Shown: positions 1 through 7,501 of the stretch, piece after piece | How positions within the stretch are numbered: position 1 is the first letter of the stretch | Layout: every line of letters starts with the position of its first letter | Assembly: GCA_934378195.1 (NCBI GenBank) | Contig: CAKRPO010000036.1 | Coordinates: 1 to 22,942 of the forward strand | DNA: 22,942 bases | Direction of reading: 5' to 3' | Origin: an uncultured Blautia sp. | GTDB taxonomy: Bacteria; Bacillota; Clostridia; Lachnospirales; Lachnospiraceae | Program-made: the position numbers and the translations under genes | The notes under the pieces: generated by a model | The model's input: the letters and a program-made list of their open reading frames with translations, nothing else | The model's database searches: none | What the model was told of the DNA's origin: nothing

Positions 1-14
1 AGGGGAAAGAGTTT

Positions 15-43
15 TTGACAAGCATTAGGGCATATGTTACACT
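15..43 (+). promoter_or_regulatory. Probable sigma-A promoter for the TPR/AAA-like gene
   Basis: A perfect -35 box TTGACA (15-20) is followed after 17 nt by TACACT (38-43), with a TGT extended -10 element just before it. Transcription would begin near position 50, leaving only about 12 nt of leader before the first usable start codon. The gene is therefore probably the first of its operon. Confidence 0.6.
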
Positions 44-61
44 GGATTTAATATTGGAAAG

Positions 62-2713
62 TTGGTGAATGCATTGGATAAAGAGGAATTTCGGATCAAA
101 CTTGAAGAAATAAATCGCCTTGTAGAAAAGAAAAATTACAAGGATGCCATGGAAGTTGTAGACAGTATTGACTGGCGTCGTGTTAAGAATGTTCGTACTT
201 TATGTGTTGTTGGAGAAATCTATGCAGCAAATAAGAGGTATGAGGACAGTAAAGAGATTTTCCTGCTGGCTTATCACAGAGCTCCTATTGGCAGAAATAT
301 ATTATATCGTTTAATTGAAGTATCCCTCAAAATGAAGGATATCAATGAGGCAGAAGAATTTTATGAAGAATTTCTGGAAGTTGCGCCAAACGACAACACC
401 AGATATATCCTTCAGTACAAGATCTGCAAAGAGAAACAGGTTTCTCTGGATGAACAGATCAAGATTCTTGAGGAATACAAAGAAAAAGAATTTACAGAAC
501 GCTGGTCTTATGAACTTGCGAAACTGTATTATCAGAATGGAGAGACACAGAAATGTCTGGCTCTTTGTGATGAGATGGTACTCTGGTTCAGTGATGGCAA
601 ATATGTCATGAAAGCACTGGATCTCAAGAACAGAATGGGAATGCTGACCGGAAAAGAAAAAGAGCAATACGAGAGTCAGTTTATCCCGAAACTGACACCG
701 GTAGAAGAGGCGGATTCACTGAATGAAGAAACAAAGCAGGAAGAGGCCGCTGCTGTTCCGGAGGAAGATGGACCAGTCATTGACAGTGTTGCCATTGATG
801 AAAGAGACGTAAACAGTGCAGAGAGTCTTCAGGAAAGAATCTCCAAAGGTCTCCGGGATATTTTCAATGGAACCAAAAAGAAAGAAACAGAAGAAGAATT
901 TATGAAGGAAGAGGAAGAATCTTCTGAGGAAGTTCAGGAAGAACTGATCAAGGATATTTCTTCTGATGAGACGGATGTTAATGTTCCGGAACTTGAACCG
1001 GAAGATGCAGTGATCCATCCGCCGAAGAATCCGGGACAGTCTGTGTTCAGCAATATAGAAGAAATGATCGAACAGACCACTGAAGAAGAAATCAAAGATA
1101 TGCAGGACGAATCTGTGGAAGAACCTACTGTTGAAGCAGCTGCAGATGAGCCGGAGGCAGAAGTGGATTCTGAAGGCGAAGAAATGGAAATCGTGGAAGA
1201 GCCGGTTGCTGAAGAAGAAACTGAGAAAACAGAAGAGCCGTCAACTGTTGATGAAGCAGACGATGAGCAGAGCCCGGAAGAGAACAAGATGCCGGAGCTC
1301 AAAATACCGGAATCTATGAAAAATATCAATCTGGAGAATCCGGAAATTGAGATTCCGAAAGCACCGGATATCTGTCTGCCGGGTGCAGAGGATGCATCTG
1401 CAGATGATTTTGAATTTAATCTGGAAGATACGATTCTTGCGGCAGCAACTGCGCAGGGAATTGAAATTCCGAAAGGACCGATCCCGGCAAAGAAACCACT
1501 GGAAGAAGAGGTTCCGGAGCCAGTAGCAGAAGACGATGAAGAGTATATGTCCGAAGAAGACCTTCAGAGTGCAGAAGATGAATTCCTGAATGGTCCTGTC
1601 GGCAAAAATATTGAGCCAGAGTCTGAGCCGGAAGAAATCGAAGATGAAGGATTTGATGACGAAGAGTCTGTTGATGAGGACTCCGATGATGAGATAAGTT
1701 CTCTGATGTTTGATGACGATGATGAATTTGGCGATGAAGATGGATATGAAGATGAGGATGATCTGCTGAAGGGAATGGATTTCCTGAATGATGATTTTGA
1801 TAATTCTGAAACAGTGGAAATTCCGGTAAAAGAAGTAAAGAAATCCAAAACTTCAAAAAAAGCAGTAAAGAAGGCGAAGAAACCTGTTTCCCAGGAAGAA
1901 GAAATGGAAAATCTGATCGATTCCATGAAGCCGCAGCAGAATACTGAGGATATTATTCCACGGGAGAAAGAATTTACAGAGGAAGAAGAGAAGCTTTTCA
2001 CATATTTTGTCAAAGTACCGGGTATGAAAGAACAGATTCTGGACGCACTCTGTGATGTACAGATGGGTGCTGCCGACAAGACATCGCGAACAGGAAATGT
2101 GATTGTCATGGGTGGCCGTGAGACCGGAAAGACACGACTGATTTCCAGTCTGATTCCAGCAATCTGTAAAGAACTGAATCTGGATGCATCAAAAGTAGCT
2201 TATGTGTTTGCAGATCAGATCAACGGAAAGAATATTGCTGAGATCATCAGCAAGATGGCAGGTGGTTTCCTGGTTATCGAAAATGCAAATCAGCTGACCA
2301 AAGAAACCGTCGAGCAGCTGAACAAGGCAATGGAATTCCGTACAGACGGACTGATCGTTATCATCGAAGATGAGAAGATCGGTATGCGTAAGCTGATTGC
2401 CAGATTCCCGAAATTTACATCTAAGTTTACATCCATGATCAACATTCCGGTATTTACGAATGATGAGCTTGTAAATTTTGCAAAAGTATACACCAGAGAA
2501 AATGGATATACCATCGATCAGATGGGAATGCTTGCACTGTACAATCTGATCAGTACAAGCCAGAAAGAAGATCAGCCGATGAACATAGGAGCAGTCAAAG
2601 AGATCATTGACAATGCCATTGCAAAATCAAAAGGCGGACTTCGTAAGCTGATTGGCAAGAAGAAAGTAAATCCTGATGGATATACAGTACTTTACGAGAA
2701 AGATTTCAGCTGA
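62..2713 (+). CDS. TPR-like / acidic-linker / degenerate AAA (CbxX-like) ATPase-domain protein
   Basis: Function unknown; 883 aa, cytoplasmic (no signal peptide or membrane segment). Residues about 1-200 are helical and read like TPR units. Residues about 210-585 are a very acidic Glu/Asp/Pro-rich linker that looks disordered. A Lys-rich patch (about 588-612) follows, then a P-loop domain (about 650-883). The P-loop domain resembles CbxX/CfxQ AAA proteins. Walker A GGRETGKT (684-691) is intact, but the Walker B equivalent reads IENA (739-742) where the family has IDEA. The family's SRF arginine motif reads SKF, and the NAR motif reads NIGA. Nucleotide binding is plausible; hydrolysis is doubtful. 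The gene precedes rsmA by 44 nt and probably shares its transcript. The start is uncertain: TTG 62, GTG 65 or TTG 74 are all possible, with a weak GGAAAG at 56-61; no ATG lies close. The ORF is certain, the domain assignment moderate. Confidence 0.8.
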   Translation: MVNALDKEEFRIKLEEINRLVEKKNYKDAMEVVDSIDWRRVKNVRTLCVVGEIYAANKRYEDSKEIFLLAYHRAPIGRNILYRLIEVSLKMKDINEAEEFYEEFLEVAPNDNTRYILQYKICKEKQVSLDEQIKILEEYKEKEFTERWSYELAKLYYQNGETQKCLALCDEMVLWFSDGKYVMKALDLKNRMGMLTGKEKEQYESQFIPKLTPVEEADSLNEETKQEEAAAVPEEDGPVIDSVAIDERDVNSAESLQERISKGLRDIFNGTKKKETEEEFMKEEEESSEEVQEELIKDISSDETDVNVPELEPEDAVIHPPKNPGQSVFSNIEEMIEQTTEEEIKDMQDESVEEPTVEAAADEPEAEVDSEGEEMEIVEEPVAEEETEKTEEPSTVDEADDEQSPEENKMPELKIPESMKNINLENPEIEIPKAPDICLPGAEDASADDFEFNLEDTILAAATAQGIEIPKGPIPAKKPLEEEVPEPVAEDDEEYMSEEDLQSAEDEFLNGPVGKNIEPESEPEEIEDEGFDDEESVDEDSDDEISSLMFDDDDEFGDEDGYEDEDDLLKGMDFLNDDFDNSETVEIPVKEVKKSKTSKKAVKKAKKPVSQEEEMENLIDSMKPQQNTEDIIPREKEFTEEEEKLFTYFVKVPGMKEQILDALCDVQMGAADKTSRTGNVIVMGGRETGKTRLISSLIPAICKELNLDASKVAYVFADQINGKNIAEIISKMAGGFLVIENANQLTKETVEQLNKAMEFRTDGLIVIIEDEKIGMRKLIARFPKFTSKFTSMINIPVFTNDELVNFAKVYTRENGYTIDQMGMLALYNLISTSQKEDQPMNIGAVKEIIDNAIAKSKGGLRKLIGKKKVNPDGYTVLYEKDFS

Positions 2714-2757
2714 AGATTAAGAAATAATTAAATGTGCATATGCAGCAGGAGGAAATT

Positions 2758-3633
2758 ATGACCAGACCTTATCTTGGAAACCCGAAATATACCATTGAAG
2801 TTCTTCAAAAGTACGGCTTTGTGTTTCAGAAAAGGTTTGGTCAGAATTTTTTGATTGATACCCGCGTCCTTGACAGAATCATTGAGGCATCTGAGATAAC
2901 GAAAGATGATTTTGTACTTGAAATCGGACCTGGAATTGGTACGATGACGCAGTATCTGGCTGATTCGGCCCGAGAAGTGACTGCGGTTGAGATTGATGAT
3001 GCACTGATTCCTATTTTACAGGATACGCTGAAAGAATGGGACAATGTTTCTGTGATTCACGGCGATATTCTGAAAACTGATATCCGCAAAATTGCTGATG
3101 AGAAAAATCAGGGACGACCGATCAAGGTTGTGGCAAATCTGCCATATTATATTACAACTCCGATCATTATGGGACTGTTTGAAAGTCATGTACCAGTTGA
3201 TTCTATAACGGTTATGGTTCAGAAAGAGGTTGCGGACAGAATGCAGACCGGACCTGGCTCAAAGGATTATGGGGCGTTGTCACTGGCTGTACAGTATTAT
3301 GCGAAACCGGAGATTGTTGCAAATGTTCCTCCGAACTGCTTTATGCCAAGACCTAAAGTCGGCAGTGCAGTTATTCGTCTTACCAGACATCAGGATCCGC
3401 CGGTACAGGCGAAAGATGAAAAGCTGATGTTCCGTATCATTCGGGCGTCCTTTAACCAGAGAAGAAAGACACTTGCAAATGGACTCAAGAATTCGCAGGA
3501 ACTGCAGTTTACCAAAGAACAGGTAGAGCAGGCAATCACAGCGTGTGGACTTCCATTGAATATCAGGGGAGAGGCACTGACACTTGAACAGTTTGCAGCA
3601 TTGGCAGATATCTTTGCAGAGATGAATAAGTAA
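2758..3633 (+). CDS. rsmA: 16S rRNA (adenine1518/1519-N6)-dimethyltransferase RsmA (KsgA)
   Basis: RsmA uses S-adenosylmethionine to dimethylate two adjacent adenines in the helix 45 loop of 16S rRNA, a late step of 30S assembly. The 291-aa product has the family's N-terminal FGQNFL (27-32), the SAM-binding motif LEIGPGIG (54-61) and the catalytic motif NLPYY (127-131). Length is typical for the family. An in-frame GTG lies upstream at 2734, but ATG 2758 is chosen because a perfect AGGAGG (2747-2752) sits 5 nt before it. It follows the TPR/AAA-like gene by 44 nt without a visible terminator and is closed by a strong hairpin at 3640. Loss of this enzyme is known to give kasugamycin resistance in other bacteria. 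Confidence 0.97.
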   Translation: MTRPYLGNPKYTIEVLQKYGFVFQKRFGQNFLIDTRVLDRIIEASEITKDDFVLEIGPGIGTMTQYLADSAREVTAVEIDDALIPILQDTLKEWDNVSVIHGDILKTDIRKIADEKNQGRPIKVVANLPYYITTPIIMGLFESHVPVDSITVMVQKEVADRMQTGPGSKDYGALSLAVQYYAKPEIVANVPPNCFMPRPKVGSAVIRLTRHQDPPVQAKDEKLMFRIIRASFNQRRKTLANGLKNSQELQFTKEQVEQAITACGLPLNIRGEALTLEQFAALADIFAEMNK

Positions 3634-3639
3634 ATAATA

Positions 3640-3682
3640 ACTATAAAAGGCATCCGGTGGCTGGTCGGATGCCTTTTATAGT
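3640..3682 (+). terminator. Intrinsic terminator after rsmA
   Basis: A perfect 17-bp inverted repeat (3640-3656 with 3666-3682) has a 9-nt loop. The 5' arm starts ACTATAAAAGG and the 3' arm ends CCTTTTATAGT, so the stem itself carries an A-run and a T-run and could terminate in both directions. It lies 6 nt after the rsmA stop codon. Confidence 0.9.
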
Positions 3683-3955
3683 AATATTTATTAAATTTAA
3701 AAGGAAGGAGAGTTGATTGCCTGCTGGGCAACCAACATATGAAAAAGAAAATTTATAAAAATAATGTTGGCTGTATTATTTTTATGATCTTAGTATATCC
3801 AGAAATTGTGATGTAATCATGTTGAACTTATGAAAAAAAAGTGAACGATTGTCGAAAGTTCTATGAATTCAAATGATTTTTACAGCATTTTTTTCTGATT
3901 GTGTTATAATGCAACTCGTATCGTTAATGATAGATTTAATCAGGAGGTAATTAAA
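3683..3955 (+). other. AT-rich intergenic stretch with an alternative-pairing hairpin
   Basis: With the terminator this makes a gap of about 320 nt between rsmA and the secreted-protein gene. The arms GTTGATTGCC (3712-3721) and GGCAACCAAC (3727-3736) form a hairpin with one mismatch and a TGCTG loop. The 3' arm overlaps CCAACAT (3732-3738), which can pair instead with ATGTTGG (3774-3780). A 25-codon ORF (3739-3816, starting MKKKIYKNN) lacks a ribosome site and is not called. The rest is AT-rich sequence leading into the promoter at 3902. Confidence 0.4.
3902..3910 (+). promoter_or_regulatory. Extended -10 promoter for the small secreted protein
   Basis: TGT followed by a perfect TATAAT (3905-3910) forms an extended -10 element. 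The best -35 candidate, TTTACA at 3879-3884, would need a 20-nt spacer, so recognition probably relies on the extended -10. The start codon lies 46 nt downstream. The 13-nt stretch covering the box and its flank (3902-3914) recurs exactly at 4831-4843. Confidence 0.6.
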
Positions 3956-4420
3956 ATGATGAAAATAAACAAATTAAGCGCACTGATCCTTGCAGGAGCT
4001 CTCACATGTACGACACCGGCTATGGTTTATGCAGACCAGACGACAGATGCTGCTGTAGACCAGGCAGTAGAACTGCTGGAGCAGAATGGAGTGGACGATC
4101 TGTTATCTGATCCGGACAAAGTGGTAGATCTTATTATTTCTGCCAAAGACACTCTGGGTTCTGTAGATGTAACAGATGACCAGATCAGCAGTGCTCTGGA
4201 TGTAGCCGCAGAAGGTCTTGGCATCACACTTTCTGACTCAGAGAAGAGTACACTGATTCAGCTGTATAACAAATTCAAAAATATGGATCTGGATGAGAAT
4301 GAACTGAGATCTCAGGTAAATAAGGTTTACGATAAGCTGGAAAGCCTTGGAATCACAAAAGAAGATGTCAAGGGTATCCTTGGTAAACTGGTTGATCTGG
4401 TGAAAGGAATCCTGAACTAA
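3956..4420 (+). CDS. Small secreted helical protein of unknown function
   Basis: I do not recognise this gene with confidence. The 154-aa product starts with a signal peptide: a short basic N-terminus, a hydrophobic core (about 7-20) and a likely cleavage site after VYA near residue 26. There is no lipobox cysteine and no LPXTG motif. The mature part, about 128 aa, is acidic and appears all-helical, with repeated D/E-rich turns. It has no cysteine, so no disulfides. The C-terminal third vaguely resembles the C-terminus of DUF1002 proteins, which is not enough for a call. ATG 3956 is chosen because AGGAGG (3942-3947) lies 8 nt upstream; in-frame starts further up would run through the promoter. 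It is monocistronic, with its own promoter and a long AT-rich 3' region. Secretion is well supported, function is not. Confidence 0.75.
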   Translation: MMKINKLSALILAGALTCTTPAMVYADQTTDAAVDQAVELLEQNGVDDLLSDPDKVVDLIISAKDTLGSVDVTDDQISSALDVAAEGLGITLSDSEKSTLIQLYNKFKNMDLDENELRSQVNKVYDKLESLGITKEDVKGILGKLVDLVKGILN

Positions 4421-4562
4421 ATCCTGAAAGTGTGAATTTCTATAAGATGAACACTGAATGTATAAAATAGACAATAATATAAAACCGTAAAAATAAAACG
4501 TATGTTGCATTTTTATAAAAAACGAGGATAAAGAATAAAAAAATTGTGCAAATACACGAAGA

Positions 4563-4590
4563 GTTCATTACTTGTTCATACTATGTTCAT
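4563..4590 (+). repeat. Three GTTCAT direct repeats in 11-bp phase
   Basis: GTTCAT occurs at 4563, 4574 and 4585, exactly one helical turn apart, so all three lie on the same DNA face. Direct repeats with about 11-bp periodicity are the usual binding architecture of OmpR/PhoB-type and SARP-type winged-helix regulators. A TATGAT box follows at 4601-4606, but no convincing -35 box is seen. Which regulator binds, if any, is unknown. Confidence 0.5.
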
Positions 4591-4682
4591 ATTTGATTGC
4601 TATGATAAATACAGTTCGAAAGAGCTACACAAAACAGACGTTGTAATGTTCTTCATTACACATAAATTTTTTCATAATAATC

Positions 4683-4744
4683 GCCCCGGTAAACCACTGC
4701 CGGGGCACTCCTCGTTTATAGGCCCTTATTTTAGGGCTTTTTTT
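4683..4744 (+). terminator. Tandem hairpins, the second a canonical intrinsic terminator
   Basis: The first hairpin pairs GCCCCGG (4683-4689) with CCGGGGC (4700-4706), which is GC-rich with no U-tract. The second pairs AGGCCCT (4720-4726) with AGGGCTT (4733-4739), including one G-U pair, and is followed by seven T residues (4738-4744). It lies about 320 nt after the secreted-protein gene, far for its terminator, so it may end a separate short transcript. Confidence 0.7.
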
Positions 4745-4830
4745 ATTTTTAGGGTTATACTATAATCAAGTATAGAAATGTGTGATTTATGGAATGTATT
4801 GAATGAAATGCATTGCAGCAGTATCTGACA

Positions 4831-4839
4831 TGTTATAAT
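4831..4839 (+). promoter_or_regulatory. Extended -10 promoter for the S1-protein operon
   Basis: TGT plus a perfect TATAAT (4834-4839) lies 46 nt before the S1-protein start codon. The -35 region is poor (TTGCAG at 4813 gives only a 15-nt spacer), so this is an extended -10 promoter. It shares 13 identical bases with the promoter at 3902-3914. A second TATAAT at 4761-4766 might be an additional start. Confidence 0.6.
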
Positions 4840-4885
4840 GCAAATATTAAAATGAATAATAAAAAGTAAAGGAGAACGGAAAATC

Positions 4886-5791
4886 ATGGCTGAATCAATG
4901 AAAGATTATGAAAAAGAACTGGAAGCGTCAATGAAAAAAATCGAAGAAGGCGACATTCTTACAGGAACTGTAATCAGTGTAGATGAAAAAGAAGTAATCC
5001 TTGATCTGAAATATTATGCAGAAGGGGTGATTCCGGCAGAAAACTACAGCAGAGAGCCTGGATTCAGTCTGAAAGATGAAGTCCATGAGGGCGATGAAGT
5101 ATCTGCAACAGTTATAAGAAAAGATGATGGACAGGGAAATATCCTTCTTTCCAGAGTTGAGGCAGTAGATGTACTTGCATGGGATAAATTAAAAGAACTC
5201 AGAGAAACCGGAGAAGTACTGGATGTTGTTGTAAAGGGAATTACAAATGCCGGCGTGATCGCATATGTGGAAGGTGTGAGAGGATTTATTCCGGCTTCCA
5301 AACTTGCACTTGGATATGTAGAAGATACAGAAGAATATCTGAACAAACCACTTCAGGTACAGGTGATCGATGTTGACAAAGAAAGTAAGAAACTGATTCT
5401 TTCCGCGAAGGAAATCCTCAGAGCCAAAGCAGAAGAGGAAAGAAAAAACAAAGTTTCAAACCTGGAAATCGGACTTGTGACAGAGGGCACTGTGGAGAGC
5501 CTTCAGCCATATGGAGCTTTTGTAGACCTTGGAAATGGACTTTCCGGTCTGGTGCATATTTCACAGATCTGTGAGAAGAGAATCAAAAAACCATCTGAAG
5601 TTCTGGATGTAGGTGATACAGTAAAGGTCAAAGTTACTGCGATCAAAGATGGCAAGATCAGCCTGAGTATCAAAGAAGCGACAGATATGATGGCAAAGGA
5701 AATTGAAGAAGAAGTGTATGAAGTTCCGGACGCCGGACAGCAGGCAACCACTTCTCTGGGATCACTTTTTGCAAATATTAAATTAGATTAA
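4886..5791 (+). CDS. S1 RNA-binding domain protein (RpsA/YpfD-like), three S1 repeats
   Basis: This is a cytoplasmic RNA-binding protein of 301 aa, related to ribosomal protein S1. Three S1-type OB folds can be read: about residues 18-90 (GDILTGTVISVDEKEVILDL), 110-178 and 192-265. The third is the most canonical, with YGAFVDL and GLVHIS. Full-length E. coli S1 has six repeats and B. subtilis YpfD four, so this is a short form; its role may be mRNA binding rather than being a permanent ribosomal protein. The C-terminal 35 residues are acidic. The start ATG is preceded by AAAGGAG, 11 nt away. It is the first gene of a probable operon; the pyrophosphatase starts 24 nt after its stop. In some clostridia an S1 domain is fused to IspH, but here it is free-standing. 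Confidence 0.9.
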   Translation: MAESMKDYEKELEASMKKIEEGDILTGTVISVDEKEVILDLKYYAEGVIPAENYSREPGFSLKDEVHEGDEVSATVIRKDDGQGNILLSRVEAVDVLAWDKLKELRETGEVLDVVVKGITNAGVIAYVEGVRGFIPASKLALGYVEDTEEYLNKPLQVQVIDVDKESKKLILSAKEILRAKAEEERKNKVSNLEIGLVTEGTVESLQPYGAFVDLGNGLSGLVHISQICEKRIKKPSEVLDVGDTVKVKVTAIKDGKISLSIKEATDMMAKEIEEEVYEVPDAGQQATTSLGSLFANIKLD

Positions 5792-5815
5792 GGATAATAC
5801 GAGGATTTTATTTTT

Positions 5816-7486
5816 ATGAAAAATCAGGAAAAAATTTTTGTTATCGGACATAAAAATCCGGATACAGATTCAATCTGCTCTGCAATCGCTTACTGCGATA
5901 TCAAAAACAGAACTACACAGGAAGGCAGATATATTCCAAAACGTGCAGGACAGATCAATGAAGAAACAGAATACGTGCTGAATCGTTTTGGGGTACAGCC
6001 ACCAGGATACTTAAGCAATATAGGAACACAGGTAAAGGATATGGATATCCGCCTGAGTCCGGAAGCAAATAAGAGTATGTCACTGAAAAATGCATGGGAT
6101 CTGATGCAGGAAAACAGCATTGTTTCTCTTCCAATCCGTGAGAAAGACGGTACACTGGAAGGTCTGATCACAATCGGTGATATTGCAAAAACTTATATGG
6201 ATACAACCGACAGTTATCTCCTTTCCAGAGCAAGAACACAGTATAAGCGAATTGCTGAGACGATTGGAGGAAAAGTCATCGAAGGAAACGGTCATGGATA
6301 TTTTATCCAGGGCAAGATTATGGTGGCAGCTGCTAATCCGGATAAGATGAAAGAATATGTCAAAGAAAATGACATGGTCATCATGGGTAACCGTGAAGAG
6401 GACCATCTGCAGGCGATTGAGCAGAATGTAAGCTGCATCATCGTTGGAATGGGGATTGAAGTTACGGACAGAGTTCTGAAACTGGCACATGAGAAAGATA
6501 TCATTGTTATTTCTTCGCCATATGATACCTTTACAATCTCACGTCTGATCAACCAAAGTATTCCTGTAAAATATATCATGAAAACAGATAATCTGGTTAC
6601 ATTTAACACAGAAGATTTTACAGATGACATCCAGGAAGTAATGATCAAACATCGTCATCGTGCGTTCCCGGTCATCAACAAAAAAGGCAAATGTATTGGT
6701 ACGATTTCCAGACGTAATTTCCTGGATATGCACAGGAAAAAAGTGGTTCTGGTAGATCATAATGAAAAAGACCAGGCTGTAGATAATATTGATAAGGCTG
6801 AAATTATGGAAATCATCGATCATCATAAACTTGGTACACTGCAGACGATGCAGCCAATCAGTTTCCGTAATCAGCCGGTAGGTTGTACAGGTACGATCAT
6901 GTATCAGATCTATGGAGAGCAGAAGCTGGAGATTCCGTCCAAAATTGCAGGACTTCTGTGTGCTGCGATCATTTCTGATACACTGATGTTCCGTTCCCCA
7001 ACCTGTACACTGCAGGACAAAATGGCAGCAGGTGCACTTGCACTTATTGCCGATATCTCTATTGAGGAATTTGCAAGAGAAATGTTCAAGGCAGGAAGCA
7101 ATCTGAAAGACAAATCTCCGGAGGAAATTTTCTATCAGGATTACAAGAAGTTCATTGCAGAGGGAGATATCTGTTTTGGTGTAGGCCAGATCAGTTCTAT
7201 GGATGCAGACGAGCTTCGCGAGATCAAAGAGCGTCTGATTCCGTTTATGGTCAGCGAATGCGGACGTCATGGTGTATCAAGAGTATACTTTATGCTGACA
7301 GATATTATGGAGCAGTCTACAGAACTTCTGTTCTATGGTGAGGGAAGCGAGGAAATGGCTGTCAATGCATTTAAAATCGAACCTACAGATGGAACAATTT
7401 ATCTGAAAGGTGTCGTATCACGTAAGAAACAGCTGATTCCGCCACTTATGGAGGCTGCCCAGATGATCGGCGGCGATTACGTATAA
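5816..7486 (+). CDS. ppaC: CBS/DRTGG-regulated Mn-dependent inorganic pyrophosphatase (family II)
   Basis: It hydrolyses pyrophosphate to phosphate in the cytoplasm, pulling biosynthetic reactions forward. The 556-aa protein is a DHH-family enzyme with a regulatory insert. The N-terminal metal site GHKNPDTD gives H12, D16 and D18. A CBS domain (about 75-130), a DRTGG domain (about 150-250) and a second CBS domain (about 255-312) follow. The DHH core then resumes with DHN (314-316) and DHH (335-337). The C-terminal DHHA2 domain ends with the substrate-binding SRKKQ. Simple family II enzymes are about 310 aa, so the extra length is the CBS-DRTGG-CBS insert. In characterised homologues this insert binds AMP or ADP (inhibitory) and diadenosine polyphosphates (activating); the same control is likely here. 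It lies between the S1 gene and the flavin reductase gene with short gaps (24 and 15 nt). Confidence 0.93.
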   Translation: MKNQEKIFVIGHKNPDTDSICSAIAYCDIKNRTTQEGRYIPKRAGQINEETEYVLNRFGVQPPGYLSNIGTQVKDMDIRLSPEANKSMSLKNAWDLMQENSIVSLPIREKDGTLEGLITIGDIAKTYMDTTDSYLLSRARTQYKRIAETIGGKVIEGNGHGYFIQGKIMVAAANPDKMKEYVKENDMVIMGNREEDHLQAIEQNVSCIIVGMGIEVTDRVLKLAHEKDIIVISSPYDTFTISRLINQSIPVKYIMKTDNLVTFNTEDFTDDIQEVMIKHRHRAFPVINKKGKCIGTISRRNFLDMHRKKVVLVDHNEKDQAVDNIDKAEIMEIIDHHKLGTLQTMQPISFRNQPVGCTGTIMYQIYGEQKLEIPSKIAGLLCAAIISDTLMFRSPTCTLQDKMAAGALALIADISIEEFAREMFKAGSNLKDKSPEEIFYQDYKKFIAEGDICFGVGQISSMDADELREIKERLIPFMVSECGRHGVSRVYFMLTDIMEQSTELLFYGEGSEEMAVNAFKIEPTDGTIYLKGVVSRKKQLIPPLMEAAQMIGGDYV

Positions 7487-7501
7487 AGCGGAGGAAAACA
7501 A

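Larger units (their letters stand above)
4421..4885 (+). other. Intergenic region with hairpins and a possible short RNA
   Basis: This 465-nt AT-rich stretch has no credible protein gene. It contains, in order: a weak AT-only inverted repeat TAAAAAT/ATTTTTA (4488-4494, 4509-4515); three phased GTTCAT repeats (4563-4590); a TATGAT box (4601-4606); a 7-bp hairpin TGTAATG/CATTACA (4642-4660); two tandem hairpins of which the second has a U-tract (4683-4744); a TATAAT at 4761-4766; and the promoter of the S1-protein gene (4831-4839). A short transcript of about 130 nt ending at 4744 is possible but not shown. Confidence 0.4.

Noticed and set aside
934..2109. Long minus-strand ORFs rich in serine opposite the acidic linker
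   Set aside because: They are mirror images of GAA/GAT-rich codons in the + strand gene, have no ribosome sites and no domain sense.
3739..3816. 25-codon ORF starting MKKKIYKNN
   Set aside because: No ribosome binding site, and its start lies in the alternative-pairing element; too little evidence for a gene.
4544..4765. 73-codon frame crossing the tandem hairpins
   Set aside because: Starts at a TTG without a ribosome site and reads through two hairpins and a U-tract; the composition is not protein-like.
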